Source: Nocardia blacklockiae (lineage in GTDB: Bacteria; Actinomycetota; Actinomycetes; Mycobacteriales; Mycobacteriaceae). Taken from it: a stretch of DNA of 64,000 bases. Numbering within the stretch: the first letter of the stretch is position 1; each line of letters starts with the position of its first letter. Where the stretch lies: NCBI RefSeq assembly GCF_015477355.1, contig NZ_JADLRJ010000008.1, positions 248,001 through 312,000 of the forward strand, written 5' to 3'. Shown here in pieces: positions 8,417 through 19,961 of this stretch. The notes beneath the pieces were generated by a model. That model was not told where the DNA came from and did not search any database. It saw nothing but the letters and a program-made list of their open reading frames with translations. The translations under genes were made by a program, and so were the position numbers.

Positions 8417-8435
8417 GGTTACGGCATCGTAGGTT
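8417..8435 (-). promoter_or_regulatory. 19-bp operator upstream of the ferredoxin reductase gene
   Basis: The sequence fits GGTTACNNNNNCGTAGGTT and contains the inverted repeat TACG-GCAT-CGTA. On the coding strand it includes TACGAT, a plausible -10 element, about 55-60 bp upstream of the reductase ATG. The same pattern occurs twice at the downstream desaturase gene. Confidence 0.65.
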
Positions 8436-8448
8436 ACGGCGGCGAGAC

Positions 8449-9033
8449 CTACATGAGTTCGAGCAGAAACGGCAGTTCCTGGGTGGCGTACCAGGCCAGT
8501 TGATGATCTTCGGCGTCGCCCAGCACGAATTCGGCGTCCTCGTCGCCCAGGTCGGCGGCGTCGACGACGTCCACGGCCTTGGCCACCGCGGGCTCGGCCT
8601 CGGCGAGGTCCACGTGCACCGAGGCGATCCGGGCATAGGGGATCGGCGCGGACAGCCGCACCACGGCGTCGTCGAGGTCGGGGCGCAGGGTCGCGCCGGT
8701 GACGTCGGCGGCGATCACCGCGCGCCGGTAGACCGGGCCGGCATAGGGGTGGTCGGGGTCGTCGCCGGCGGGCTCGGTCGCGGCCTCGCGTTCGTCGGCG
8801 AGCAGCCGCAGCGCCGCGCGCGCCGCCTCGCCCATCGCGACCTCGGCCAGTTCCTCGTCGTCGCCGGAGGCGTAGGCCTCGCGCAGGGTCGGGGTCACCG
8901 CGAACGCCGTGTCGTTGATCGCGCGCAGCTCCCGGTCGGCCACCAGCTGCCGCAGCATCGGGACGGTCGCCGGGACGTAGACGCGTAGCTTCTTCTCGCC
9001 CGAGGGCGTGCCGGACTCACTGGACGCAGGCAC
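8449..9033 (-). CDS. DUF6912 family protein
   Basis: A 194-residue soluble, acidic protein of unknown function. It begins near LRVYVPATVPMLRQLVADRE, the hallmark of this actinobacterial family, and later has YAGPVYRRAVIAADV and a C-terminal DLGDEDAEFVLGDAEDHQLA. The GTG at 9033 was chosen because GGAGGAG lies 7 bp upstream and the start overlaps the end of the WS/DGAT-like gene by 17 bp, which implies coupled translation. In M. tuberculosis a protein of this kind (Rv3231c, from memory) also lies between the reductase and tgs3 genes, so a link to neutral-lipid metabolism is suggested by position only. Confidence 0.75.
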   Translation of the reverse strand: MPASSESGTPSGEKKLRVYVPATVPMLRQLVADRELRAINDTAFAVTPTLREAYASGDDEELAEVAMGEAARAALRLLADEREAATEPAGDDPDHPYAGPVYRRAVIAADVTGATLRPDLDDAVVRLSAPIPYARIASVHVDLAEAEPAVAKAVDVVDAADLGDEDAEFVLGDAEDHQLAWYATQELPFLLELM

Positions 9034-10441
9034 CGAGCATCTCCTCCATGGATTCGTGCACCGCCGCGGACAGTACTCCGATATCGGCCATCGCATCGCG
9101 ATCCGCGTTCAGGCCGTAGCACACCTGCCCGTCGTAGGACGTGATCCCGATGCTCGAGGCCTGATTGCGCAGCAGCGGCGACACCGGGTACATCTCCAGC
9201 ATCCGCGCGCCGCCGATGTACATCGGCCGCTGCGGACCCGGCGCGTTGGTGATCACCAGATTGAACGTGTGCTCTGCGAACGTACTCGCCGCCCGCACGC
9301 TCATGGCGTGCAGGCTCGCCGGGGCGAAACCGGCCATGTGCACCAGCGTGCGGGCGCGCACGCCGCGCCGGTGCCGGGCGTGCGCCTCGGTCGCGTGCGA
9401 GATGTGCGAGAGCCGCATCACCGGATTCGGCTCGCCCACCGGCAGATCGATCACGAACGTCGACACCTCGCTGGCCGGTTTCAGCCGGTCGCCGTGCGGG
9501 CCCTCGACGTAGACCGACATCGGGACCACGGCCCGCAGCACCGCCGACGCGGTCAGCACCTCGTCGCGCGACTGCAGGAAGATCCGCAGCGCGCCGGTCA
9601 CCACGGCCAGGATCACGTCGTTGATCGAGCAGTCGAAGCGGCGGCGGATCTTGCGGTAGTCCTCCAGGTCGGTGCGCACCACGTCGACGCGCCGATTGCG
9701 GGAGGTGCGGGTGTTGAACGGGCTGTCGCGGCAGCCGGTGGCGGCCCCGCGCGCCAGCGACAGCAGCCGGTCGACCGCCCGCCCGCCCGCACCGACCAGC
9801 GCGAACGCGTTCGCCCCCGCATGCCGCAGCGCCTCGAACGCCTCGCGCGGCTGCCCGGCGAGTTCCACCAGTGCCAGCGCCAGCAGCTCGACCTCGCCGG
9901 GCTCGCGGACGGCGATCCACGCGTCGTCGGCGACCTCGCGCGGCGACGGGCTCGAATCGAGGATGACGTGCCCGATCTCCAGTGCCGTGACGCCGTCCAC
10001 CAGCGCCGAGTGCGTCTTGGTGAAGACCGCGCGGCGCCCGCCGGCGAGCCCTTCGATCAGGTACATCTCCCACAGCGGCCGGGTGTTGTCCAGGGGCCGC
10101 GACGCGAGCCGGGCCACCAGGTCGTGCAGTTGGTCGTCGGTGCCCGGGGCCGGCAGCGCCGAGCGGCGCACGTGATAGGTGATGTCGAAGGCGCTGTCGT
10201 CCACCCACACCGGCAGGCCCAGCCCGAAGGGGACCTCGCGGACCTTGCGCCGGTAGCGCGGCACCAGCGGCAGCCGGTTCTCCACCAGTTCGACCAGCCG
10301 GTCGTAGTCCAGCGGCGGATGCTCGGAATTGTCGCCGGGCACAGGATCGCCGACGATCGCGAGGGAGCCGATGTGCATCGGGTGGCTGCTCGATTCCAGC
10401 CGGTAGAACGACGCGTCCTGCGGCGTCAGTCTCGTGATCAC
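9017..10441 (-). CDS. WS/DGAT-family acyltransferase-like protein (Tgs3-like)
   Basis: A protein of about 474 residues from the wax ester synthase / diacylglycerol acyltransferase family, whose active members esterify acyl-CoA to alcohols or diacylglycerol for storage lipid. The start ITRLTPQDASFYRLES is typical, as are PRYRRKVREVP and the C-terminal-half motif TNAPGP. The family active-site motif HHxxxDG reads HSALVDG (about residues 144-150), so the second histidine is Ser and activity is doubtful. The GTG at 10441 follows GGAAGGAG; an in-frame ATG at 10474 is possible. The gene overlaps the DUF6912 gene and lies upstream of the desaturase module. Confidence 0.82.
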   Translation of the reverse strand: MITRLTPQDASFYRLESSSHPMHIGSLAIVGDPVPGDNSEHPPLDYDRLVELVENRLPLVPRYRRKVREVPFGLGLPVWVDDSAFDITYHVRRSALPAPGTDDQLHDLVARLASRPLDNTRPLWEMYLIEGLAGGRRAVFTKTHSALVDGVTALEIGHVILDSSPSPREVADDAWIAVREPGEVELLALALVELAGQPREAFEALRHAGANAFALVGAGGRAVDRLLSLARGAATGCRDSPFNTRTSRNRRVDVVRTDLEDYRKIRRRFDCSINDVILAVVTGALRIFLQSRDEVLTASAVLRAVVPMSVYVEGPHGDRLKPASEVSTFVIDLPVGEPNPVMRLSHISHATEAHARHRRGVRARTLVHMAGFAPASLHAMSVRAASTFAEHTFNLVITNAPGPQRPMYIGGARMLEMYPVSPLLRNQASSIGITSYDGQVCYGLNADRDAMADIGVLSAAVHESMEEMLGACVQ

Positions 10442-10609
10442 GCTGGCCGGTGCTCCTTCCGATACCCGCTCCATTCTGGTGTCACCCGACCCGTCCGAGC
10501 CGGGCGTGTGGGACATTTCGCGATACCGGGGAAAACCTTCACGCGCGGCGGCCTCCGTGGCATGCTGGTGCGATTCGTGCCAGGGGGAGCCGACTACGAG
10601 GGGGAATTC

Positions 10610-11158
10610 GTGGGCAGCCGACGTCGATCACTGTCACTCGCGCCGTGTTTCGAGCCGCCGCTGGACGGCGCCGGGAGTTCCGGCGGTCCGGTGCGGCACG
10701 GTGGACCGGCGAGCCGAGCCACGCTGCCCTGCCATCACCGTGCGTCCGGCCCCGCGTCCGCGGCCGGCGCCCCGAGCCGGGCGCACCGCCGTTCGCCGCA
10801 CGGCGGACGTCCTACATCGTACGCTTCCCCGGACGAAACCGATTCGGGGGCAATGCGATTCGCTGAACGATCGCTGCGCCGGGTGCTGGAGGCGGTGGAC
10901 GGGCGGCGCCCGGTCGCGCAGCTGACACCGATCGCCGAGCCGACGGTGGTCGCGGCGGTCGCGACGCTGGCCCGCACCGGGGCGGCCGAGCGGCGGCTGG
11001 GCCCGGCGCTGCTGGTGTCGGTGCGGGCCAGTGTCGTGGCGCCCGGCACGGCCGAGGTCTTCGGCGGTTACGATCGCGGCAACCGGCGCTTCGCCGTCGC
11101 GGCGCGCATCGTCGCGCGCCGCGGTGAGTGGCGGTTGGCCGCGCTGCGGCTCAGGTGA
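10610..11158 (+). CDS. Rv3235-family protein (DUF6459)
   Basis: A protein of about 182 residues. The N-terminal half is Pro/Arg-rich and looks disordered. The C-terminal half has the family core FAERSLRRVLEAVDGRRP, then VSVRASVV, and an ending RGEWRLAALRLR. It is related to M. tuberculosis Rv3235, which sits between tgs3 and secA1 in the same orientation (from memory). Function is unknown. GTG at 10610 was preferred because GAGGGGG lies about 5 bp upstream; an ATG at 10562 is the alternative. It is transcribed divergently from the WS/DGAT-like gene and precedes secA. Confidence 0.7.
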   Translation: MGSRRRSLSLAPCFEPPLDGAGSSGGPVRHGGPASRATLPCHHRASGPASAAGAPSRAHRRSPHGGRPTSYASPDETDSGAMRFAERSLRRVLEAVDGRRPVAQLTPIAEPTVVAAVATLARTGAAERRLGPALLVSVRASVVAPGTAEVFGGYDRGNRRFAVAARIVARRGEWRLAALRLR

Positions 11159-11290
11159 GGGCGGCACCTACCATGGAGGCCGCATTACCATGGGCGTTGC
11201 CGCGGCATCCGCGGAACCGGACCCCGCCCGCGGGGAACCGGGGATGGAGCGCCGCAAACCACGACACCGACCAGAGGACTGACGAGACCC

Positions 11291-14128
<2,838 letters not shown>

Positions 14129-14141
14129 TTCCAGCAACGAG

Positions 14142-14175
14142 AAGCGCCCACCCCGTCGCGGGGGTGGGCGCTTTT
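14142..14175 (+). terminator. Intrinsic terminator after secA
   Basis: A 13-bp GC-rich perfect stem (AAGCGCCCACCCC paired with its complement) around a short loop, followed by TTTTC. It begins 14 bp past the secA stop and closes the secA transcript before the accessory islet. Confidence 0.85.
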
Positions 14176-14195
14176 CGCGTCGGTCGGCGAGTGGC

Positions 14196-14224
14196 TTGCC
14201 AACAATCATGAAAAAGTTCAGAAT
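14196..14224 (+). promoter_or_regulatory. Probable leaderless promoter of the toxin-antitoxin operon
   Basis: TTGCCA, a 17-bp spacer and CAGAAT end 6 bp before the ATG at 14231. This matches a housekeeping-sigma promoter whose transcript would begin at or next to the start codon. No Shine-Dalgarno sequence is present, in agreement with leaderless translation. Confidence 0.55.
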
Positions 14225-14230
14225 TGTGGC

Positions 14231-14689
14231 ATGGTCACCGAGGTGCAGTGGAGCGAGCTACAGCGCGATCCGAAGCAGGTCGCTCGTCTTGCCGAGGAGG
14301 GCACGGTTCGTGTGCGTCGGCGTGACGGTGCTCCGCTGCTCCTGATTCGGGAGGACAGCGCTCGGTCGCTGTCCGAGGGCTCCGTGGCGGCAGCGCGGGC
14401 TTTGCGCAATGTGCTGGTCCATCTTCCGCACGAGGCCGCGGCGCATTGGCTGTTGGACGAATTCCCTTGGGCCGATGTGCTTCCCGAGCCCTCTCGCATC
14501 GGATTCGTGCGCGATTTCGCCCGCGCGTTCCAGGCCTCCGCCGAGCTCGGCGAGTGGTCGGTACTGGCACAGACGATCCGGGAGTGGCGCAGCACGGCCG
14601 CGATCTACGCCGACCCCGCCCTCGCCGAGCAGCTCTCGGAGCCGATCGACGACGACTTCGGTCCCATCCTCGCACCGACGGACGATTGA
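14231..14689 (+). CDS. Phd/YefM-like antitoxin
   Basis: A 152-residue protein with a Phd/YefM-type N-terminus (VQWSELQRDPKQVARLAEEG, then VRVRRRDGAPLLLI), the strand-helix fold that forms the DNA-binding dimer. The following 90 residues are helical and acidic and would wrap the toxin. Antitoxins of this group neutralise the partner toxin and repress their own promoter. The gene is 3 bp from a second small gene with RelE-like features. It is longer than classical Phd (about 75-85 residues), as in many actinomycete homologues. Confidence 0.75.
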   Translation: MVTEVQWSELQRDPKQVARLAEEGTVRVRRRDGAPLLLIREDSARSLSEGSVAAARALRNVLVHLPHEAAAHWLLDEFPWADVLPEPSRIGFVRDFARAFQASAELGEWSVLAQTIREWRSTAAIYADPALAEQLSEPIDDDFGPILAPTDD

Positions 14690-14692
14690 CGC

Positions 14693-15046
14693 GTGTCGGC
14701 CAAGCGGGGGGATCGCGTGGCGCCACCCGGGCGTCCGGGCATGTGGGAGGCGCGCTTCGCCACCTCCGAGGCGGCGAAGGGCTGGGAGGATCTGTGCCGG
14801 GCGGCGCGATCCGCTACGTGGGAAGCGTGGATCGTGCTGACGGAGCGGCCGACCGCACCGGAGAATCCGGCGCGACAGCATCGTCTCCGGGACTGTTTCG
14901 CCCACCGAGCAATCGGTGGGCGTCAGTTGGAGCAATGGCAGTACGAGGTCACCAGCGGCGGCCGGATCTGGTACTGCCCGGATGTCGAGCGACGGATCGT
15001 CTGGGTCGTCCTGGCGAGCGCGGCGCACCCGAAGTCGACGGAGTGA
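14693..15046 (+). CDS. RelE/ParE-like toxin
   Basis: A basic 117-residue protein. The segment GGWEDLCRA-like (AAKGWEDLCRAAR) near residue 25 and the C-terminal GGRIWYCPDVERRIVWVVLA followed by HPKSTE fit the last beta strands of RelE-type ribosome-dependent mRNA interferases, where the active-site His and Lys often lie at the end. The GTG start is 3 bp after the antitoxin stop, so the two are cotranscribed. The stop abuts that of the convergent glycosyltransferase gene. The family call comes from pattern and context, not from a full alignment. Confidence 0.65.
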   Translation: MSAKRGDRVAPPGRPGMWEARFATSEAAKGWEDLCRAARSATWEAWIVLTERPTAPENPARQHRLRDCFAHRAIGGRQLEQWQYEVTSGGRIWYCPDVERRIVWVVLASAAHPKSTE

Positions 15047-16216
15047 TCAGCGGTCCAGCATTTCCTCGATGAGGTCGGCGGCTCGTAGGGTGCCGCCTTC
15101 GGCTCGGGTGGCGGTGCGGAGTTCGCGGGAGCGGCGGGTGCGTTCGGGGTCGGCGACGAGGGTGTGCAGGGCTTCCCGGAGGGTTTCGGGGGTGGCCGCT
15201 TCGGTGTCGATGCGGCGGGCTACGCCGAGTTCCACGAGGCGGTCGGCGTTGAGGAACTGCTCGGCGGCCTGGGGGACGGCGATCATCGGGACGCCCGCTC
15301 GCAGGCCTTCGCCGCAGCCGCCCATGCCGGCGTGGGTGACGAAGGCGTCGGCCTGTTCGAGGATGGCGCGCTGGGGGACCCAGGAGTGCACCTCGACATT
15401 GGCCGGGATGTCGCCGAGTTCCGTTGGGTCCGTGTACTTTCCGACCTGCAGGACGACGTGCCAGCCCGGCAGTCCGCCGAACGCGGCGAGGCAGCGGCGG
15501 TAGAACTCGGGCTGCTGCGTGTAGGCGGAGCCCAGGGAGATCAGCAGAATCCTCTCGTCCCCGGCGGGCCGCGTCCAGCCGGTGGCATCCTCGCGCGGAT
15601 CGAAGCAAGGACCGACGAATGTCACCGCCTCGGCGTCGACGCGCTCGGCATGCGGCTGCATAGCCCGCGGAATCAATGCCAGAGTCCGCGCGGGCGGCCC
15701 GGAGAACGCGTCCACATCGGTCGTGGACGCACCACACTCGACCAGCCACCGCGCGAACTTCGCCCGATACGCATCCGCCCCCGGCAGCCCGTACAGCTGC
15801 GCCGCAACCTCTTCCCCATACCCTTCCCACGCCACGAACGTCGGCGACAACTGCATCACCGGCCGCCCCTGCCCCTCGGCAAGCGCCCGCCCCGCATAGG
15901 CCCCGATGTCATACAGATACAAATCCGCCGGATCATCGTCATAAGCTCCCCGCAACTGCGGCAACGCACCCATGGCGTTGTCCAGAAACAAATTCATCGC
16001 CCCCACCGGATCCCCGGGCCAGTCATTATCCGCAACCGGCAGCACCGAAGCGCACGAAACCAATTCGGCCCCCACCCCCACCACAAGCTCCCCAACCCCC
16101 ACATCATTGGCATAACTCACCCGATGCCCCCGCCCCACCAACTCCCGAACAACCTCCAGACTCGGCAACACATGACTCACGATGGGCACACCGATCATCG
16201 CGATATGAGCAGGCAT
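15047..16216 (-). CDS. Macrolide-type (MGT/GT1) glycosyltransferase
   Basis: A 389-residue GT-B enzyme that transfers a sugar from a nucleotide donor to a hydrophobic acceptor. The N-terminal acceptor domain begins HIAMIGVPIVSHVLPSLEV. The donor-binding signature is WVPQRAILEQADAFVTHAGM, continued by GGCGEGLRAGVPMIAVP and then QFLNADRLVELG (about residues 285-345). This is the family of OleD and of enzymes that inactivate macrolides or rifamycins in actinomycetes. The real acceptor cannot be told from sequence. It lies in the islet between secA and rsgA, convergent with the toxin gene, and no biosynthetic cluster is attached. Confidence 0.85.
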   Translation of the reverse strand: MPAHIAMIGVPIVSHVLPSLEVVRELVGRGHRVSYANDVGVGELVVGVGAELVSCASVLPVADNDWPGDPVGAMNLFLDNAMGALPQLRGAYDDDPADLYLYDIGAYAGRALAEGQGRPVMQLSPTFVAWEGYGEEVAAQLYGLPGADAYRAKFARWLVECGASTTDVDAFSGPPARTLALIPRAMQPHAERVDAEAVTFVGPCFDPREDATGWTRPAGDERILLISLGSAYTQQPEFYRRCLAAFGGLPGWHVVLQVGKYTDPTELGDIPANVEVHSWVPQRAILEQADAFVTHAGMGGCGEGLRAGVPMIAVPQAAEQFLNADRLVELGVARRIDTEAATPETLREALHTLVADPERTRRSRELRTATRAEGGTLRAADLIEEMLDR

Positions 16217-16344
16217 TAGAGATCACTCGTTTCGGGTCGGCGGTGAAGGTGCAGGTCGAACGCATCGGGACCCCGACCGCTCATTAGTGCAACATATGTC
16301 GCGTTAGCATGCTGTCATGTAGGTACCGCCTCGGGCAATCGAAA

Positions 16345-16379
16345 ATGGGCGCCCGCTCCGAAGTGGAGCGAGCGCCCAT
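16345..16379 (-). terminator. Intrinsic terminator of the membrane-protein gene
   Basis: 15-bp arms with one mismatch (16345-16359 and 16365-16379) around the loop GAAGT. On the minus strand the hairpin is followed by TTTTC. It sits 22 bp past the stop of the membrane-protein gene and separates it from the glycosyltransferase gene. Confidence 0.75.
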
Positions 16380-16400
16380 CGGCGGTGCGTGGTGGAACCC

Positions 16401-17321
16401 TCAGCGCTCCGCGGCCGAACCGGCGAACAAGGCGTGTTCGGGGCGGTGGGTGGCGGCGGTGGTGGGGGCGAAGGGGAGGCGGATGGTCAGGCGCTCCAGG
16501 TCGGTGGGGGCGGGGTGCTGGGGGCGGGCCTCGGAGTGGGGTTGGGGAGTGGGGTGCGGGGTGGCCTGGCGGGCGACCGTGCGGGGGGTGCTGGGTGACT
16601 CCGGGTAGTGGGGGAGGCCGGGGGTCGGCTGGGGGGCCGTGTCCGGGGCCGGGGTGGAGGGGCGGTCGGTGGCGGCGGCGCGGTCGGTTCCGCGCAGGGG
16701 CATGACCGAGGTCAGGGCGAGCAGCAGGGCGCCGAGGGCGGTGATGCCGCCGAGCAGGGCCGCCATGCCGAGGCCGACGCTGGCGACCTCGCGGACGTTC
16801 GACGAGCCGCCGAACAGGTCGCGCAGGCCGCCGGTGCCGGAGTTTTCGACGAGCGTCTTGAACGCCGGGCCCTTGCCGTTCAGGTACAGCAGCGTGCAGA
16901 ACACCGAGAGCGCTTGTCCCGCAGCGGATCCCAGGACGATCAGGGCGAGCGTGGCGCTGCCGTCGCGCAGGTACAGGCCCACCGCGAAAATGGTGAGGAT
17001 CGCCAGGGCGGCGGTGAGAATTCCCCAGCCGCCGCTGATGTGCGCCGGGTACGCGCCTTCACCCCACTGGTCGCTGGTCGAGTCGGTGATGCCCTGCGTC
17101 CGGCCGAAGGCGTCGGAGACGACGCGGCCGTTGGGCCCCTGCGCCCGCAGCCAGGGCTGGAACAGCAGGACGACGGTGGAAAGACTCAGCGCTGCCGAGC
17201 ATAGGAAACCCCAGTACATGCGTAGATCACGGCTGCCGGCCGGGAGATCGCGTGGGGCCCGCGCGGTTTCGGGCCGACCGTACTGAATTTCGTTGCTGTG
17301 CCGAGGGTTTGGCTGAGCCAT
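16401..17321 (-). CDS. Predicted membrane protein with a Pro-rich cytoplasmic tail
   Basis: A protein of about 306 residues with no recognised family. Hydrophobic segments occur around residues 37-55 (CSAALSLSTVVLLFQPWL), 95-117 (GILTAALAILTIFAVGLYL), 122-142 and 178-202, suggesting four membrane helices. A 100-residue Pro/Thr/His-rich tail follows. The first extracellular loop has DAFGRTQGITDSTSDQWGEG, a type seen in actinobacterial membrane proteins of unknown role. The ATG at 17321 was chosen over the upstream GTG because the extra N-terminal residues are Arg/Pro-rich and lack support, while AGAAGAAA lies before this ATG. Confidence 0.6.
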   Translation of the reverse strand: MAQPNPRHSNEIQYGRPETARAPRDLPAGSRDLRMYWGFLCSAALSLSTVVLLFQPWLRAQGPNGRVVSDAFGRTQGITDSTSDQWGEGAYPAHISGGWGILTAALAILTIFAVGLYLRDGSATLALIVLGSAAGQALSVFCTLLYLNGKGPAFKTLVENSGTGGLRDLFGGSSNVREVASVGLGMAALLGGITALGALLLALTSVMPLRGTDRAAATDRPSTPAPDTAPQPTPGLPHYPESPSTPRTVARQATPHPTPQPHSEARPQHPAPTDLERLTIRLPFAPTTAATHRPEHALFAGSAAER

Positions 17322-18188
17322 TTTCTTCTGAGCCTGAGGCTTTCTTCGTCTAGGTGACCGGTGTGGTGAACGGGGATCGCCCATTCGCGCCGGTCGAATA
17401 TCGGGTTCGAATTCGCAATGGGCGACATCGACCATCGGAAATGTACCGTAGAACCGACCTGTTCGCAGGTCAACCGCAAGATTCGCGGTACCCCGAGAGC
17501 TGGATCACAACGGCCGTTGCGAAATGTCCTCGACTCAGAATTTTCGCCGATCGTTCGTACGCCGTCCGATTCGGCTCTCCCGTGGGGGTTTGCCTGAAAC
17601 TGGCCGACCGGCGCGCGACGCCGGCGTTCGGGCCGCGGGCATGCCCCACGCCCTGTACTTGTGATCGGACTAACAGGACAATCGTGAGACGCGGGTCACG
17701 TTTGTGCTGCTCGCAGCGCTGAGCGCGGCTGGCCAGACCACCTCTCGGCACCCGTCGCCGAGCCGGTGCGCCACCGAAGTCCGTGTTTCCGGGAAGTTAC
17801 TGATAGCGAGCGGCGGTTGTCGCCCGTCGCCCGCCAGGGTCCAGCGTCGACGTCCCGGGGCCTGCCCGCTCGCACGATGATCGTGAATTAATCGGTCCGC
17901 TCCCGCCGTAGATTCGGCAAAAATTGTCGACGGTCCCCGAGGTGATCTTTTTCCATCCGGGAATATCGGAAGGTGATAAAGCGCCGATCGCCATACCGGG
18001 CCCGGTTTCCCCGAACTGATCTTGTTCCGCTGGCGCGAACTGTCCACATGCGAGAGACTGTTCGCGGCGCGACGCAACCAGCCATTGTTGCCAATGTTGG
18101 GAAGGCGGCGTTGTTGTGATAACCGGCTGTGCGGTGGCATCGTCATGCCGGCGTGAGACCTCTTGCGGGACAGGAGGGAAGGAGAACA
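17322..18188. other. 867-bp region without a convincing gene
   Basis: Short frames occur on both strands, but none has a clear ribosome binding site, family resemblance or sustained codon bias, and local GC is lower than in the flanking genes. The region must hold the divergent promoters of the membrane-protein gene and of the gene at 18189. A loose inverted repeat CGTGA-N8-TCACG near 17684-17701 is the only ordered element seen. Confidence 0.5.
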
Positions 18189-18950
18189 GTGGGCGCGGAT
18201 ACCGGCCGGTCGAACCGGCCCACTGAAGCCGGCCCGAAACCGGCCACCGGATTCGGGCCCCCGCTCGGTCCGCCCGAGTGGCTGATGCGTGACGTGCCCG
18301 CCCAGCGGCCGGGCCTGACCTGGCAGCCGAGCGATCCGCCCGCCGTCGCCGCGCCGACACCGCCCCCGCCGCCGGAATGGGCGCTCGACCCCGACGTCGT
18401 GCAGCGCACCCTGGCCCCGCCGCCGCGCAAGACCCGTCGCGTGCCGGGCCGGATCCGCGTGGTGCTCGCCGTCGCGCTGGTGGCCACCGGCGTCGCCGTG
18501 GGCGCGATCGTCACCCTGGTCGTCGGCGGCGCCCGCGACGAGCCCGGCGCCCCCGTAGCCGCCCCGATCCCGCCGAAACCGTTCTGCGCGCCCGAGCAGA
18601 CCGGCGGCCTCACCATCGGCAACGGCCCCGGCGACACCGCCAGCGGAACCGGCGCCATCCTCGGCTTCGAGCACGCCTACTACGCCGAGCGCAGCGGCCG
18701 CGGCGCGCAGGCCTTCGTCGCGCCCGACACGGTGAACGTCTCCGACGCCGAGAACATGCAGCGCGGCATCGATGCCGAGATCCCGATCGGCACGGTGCAC
18801 TGCGTCCGTGTCGTCGAGCGGGCCTGGGACTCCTTCGACGTCGACATCGAGGAACGCCGCCCGAACGGCACGGTGAACGTCTACAAGCAGCACATGCGCA
18901 CCGTCATCCGCGACGGCCGCCACGTGGTCTACGAGATCTCCGACCGCTGA
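18189..18950 (+). CDS. Single-pass membrane-anchored protein, actinobacterial
   Basis: A 253-residue protein of unknown function. A Pro-rich cytoplasmic N-terminus (residues 1-85) leads to one membrane helix around 88-112 (VVLAVALVATGVAVGAIVTL). An extracellular domain follows with one Cys near residue 130 and another in GTVHCVRVVE (about 200). Its segment ILGFEHAYYAERSGRGA and the ending DGRHVVYEISDR look like a small alpha/beta domain of the NTF2 or DUF8176 kind. The GTG at 18189 follows an excellent AGGAGGGAAGGAG. It is convergent with rsgA, 9 bp between stops. Confidence 0.75.
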   Translation: MGADTGRSNRPTEAGPKPATGFGPPLGPPEWLMRDVPAQRPGLTWQPSDPPAVAAPTPPPPPEWALDPDVVQRTLAPPPRKTRRVPGRIRVVLAVALVATGVAVGAIVTLVVGGARDEPGAPVAAPIPPKPFCAPEQTGGLTIGNGPGDTASGTGAILGFEHAYYAERSGRGAQAFVAPDTVNVSDAENMQRGIDAEIPIGTVHCVRVVERAWDSFDVDIEERRPNGTVNVYKQHMRTVIRDGRHVVYEISDR

Positions 18951-18959
18951 CCCGGCGCG

Positions 18960-19961
18960 CTAGCCGCTGCCGACCACCCACGGATCGTTGGAGTTCAGGG
19001 CGACCAGCAGCAGGCGGATCGCCGCGACCCGCCGCTGCTTGCCCGGCAGCTGGTCCAGCGCGCACTCCGGGTCGGCGGGCGGGCCGAGATGAGTGCAGCC
19101 GCGGGGACAGTCCTCGATGGCCTCGGCGAGATCGGCGAAGGCCTGGATGACGTCGTCGGGCGTGATGTGCGCCAGGCCGAAGGACCGGATGCCCGGGGTA
19201 TCGATGACCCAGCCGCCGCCGGGCAGCGCCAGCGCCACCGACTGGGTCGAGGTGTGCCGCCCCTTGCCGACCCCGGACACCTCGCCCACGGCTCGTTCCG
19301 CTTGCGGCACAAGACGATTCACCAACGTCGACTTGCCGACCCCGGAATGCCCGAGCAGGCAGCTGAGCTTGTCGCGCAGCAGCGCCTCGATCCGGTCCAG
19401 CGGGTCGTCGCGACCCCCGAACACGATGGTGAGACCCAAATCCTCGAATTCCGAAGCGAATTCGGACTCGGCCGCCAGATCGTGTTTGGTCAGGCACAGA
19501 ATCGGTTCCAGCCCACCGGCATACGCGGCGGCCATGGCCCGCTCCACGAAACCGGTGCGCGGCGGCGGGTCGGCCAGCGCCACCACGATGAACAACTGCT
19601 CGGCGTTGGCGACCACCACCCGCTCGAACGGATCGGTGTCATCGGCGGTGCGGCGCAACACCGTTCGGCGCTCGGCCACCCGCACGATGCGGGCGAGCGT
19701 GTCGGGCCGGCCGGTCAGGTCGCCCACCACGTCGACCCGATCGCCGACGACGATGGGGGTGCGGCCCAGTTCCCGGGCCCGCATCGCCACGATCGGCCGC
19801 TGCGGGTCGCCGTCCAGCACGCAGCTCCAGCGACCCCGGTCGACCGCGATCACCATGGCGGGCACCGCATCTCGATGCTCGGGCCGGGTCTTGGTGCGAG
19901 GACGCGAGCCCCTGCCCGGGCGCACCCGGACATCGGACTCGTCGTACTCGCGGCGTCTCAG
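18960..19961 (-). CDS. rsgA: Ribosome small-subunit GTPase RsgA, apparent CTG start
   Basis: A circularly permuted GTPase of 333 residues that checks late 30S subunit assembly. It has an N-terminal OB domain ([13 protein letters not shown]), the permuted GTPase motifs LTKHD (G4), [12 protein letters not shown] (G1) and DTPGIRSF (G3), and a C-terminal zinc knuckle region with [18 protein letters not shown]. The mature N-terminus matches relatives from [19 protein letters not shown], yet no ATG, GTG or TTG precedes it in frame nearby. The codon at the expected start is CTG, overlapping the aroA stop (CTGA). An internal GTG would remove conserved residues. Confidence 0.92.
   Translation of the reverse strand: MRRREYDESDVRVRPGRGSRPRTKTRPEHRDAVPAMVIAVDRGRWSCVLDGDPQRPIVAMRARELGRTPIVVGDRVDVVGDLTGRPDTLARIVRVAERRTVLRRTADDTDPFERVVVANAEQLFIVVALADPPPRTGFVERAMAAAYAGGLEPILCLTKHDLAAESEFASEFEDLGLTIVFGGRDDPLDRIEALLRDKLSCLLGHSGVGKSTLVNRLVPQAERAVGEVSGVGKGRHTSTQSVALALPGGGWVIDTPGIRSFGLAHITPDDVIQAFADLAEAIEDCPRGCTHLGPPADPECALDQLPGKQRRVAAIRLLLVALNSNDPWVVGSG

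Noticed and set aside
16309-16705. Several overlapping Gly/Trp/Arg-rich frames opposite the membrane-protein gene
   Set aside because: They come from the GC-rich Pro-rich tail on the other strand.
17354-17722. 122-codon plus-strand frame in the gap before the gene at 18189
   Set aside because: No ribosome binding site, no family likeness and a composition unlike neighbouring genes.
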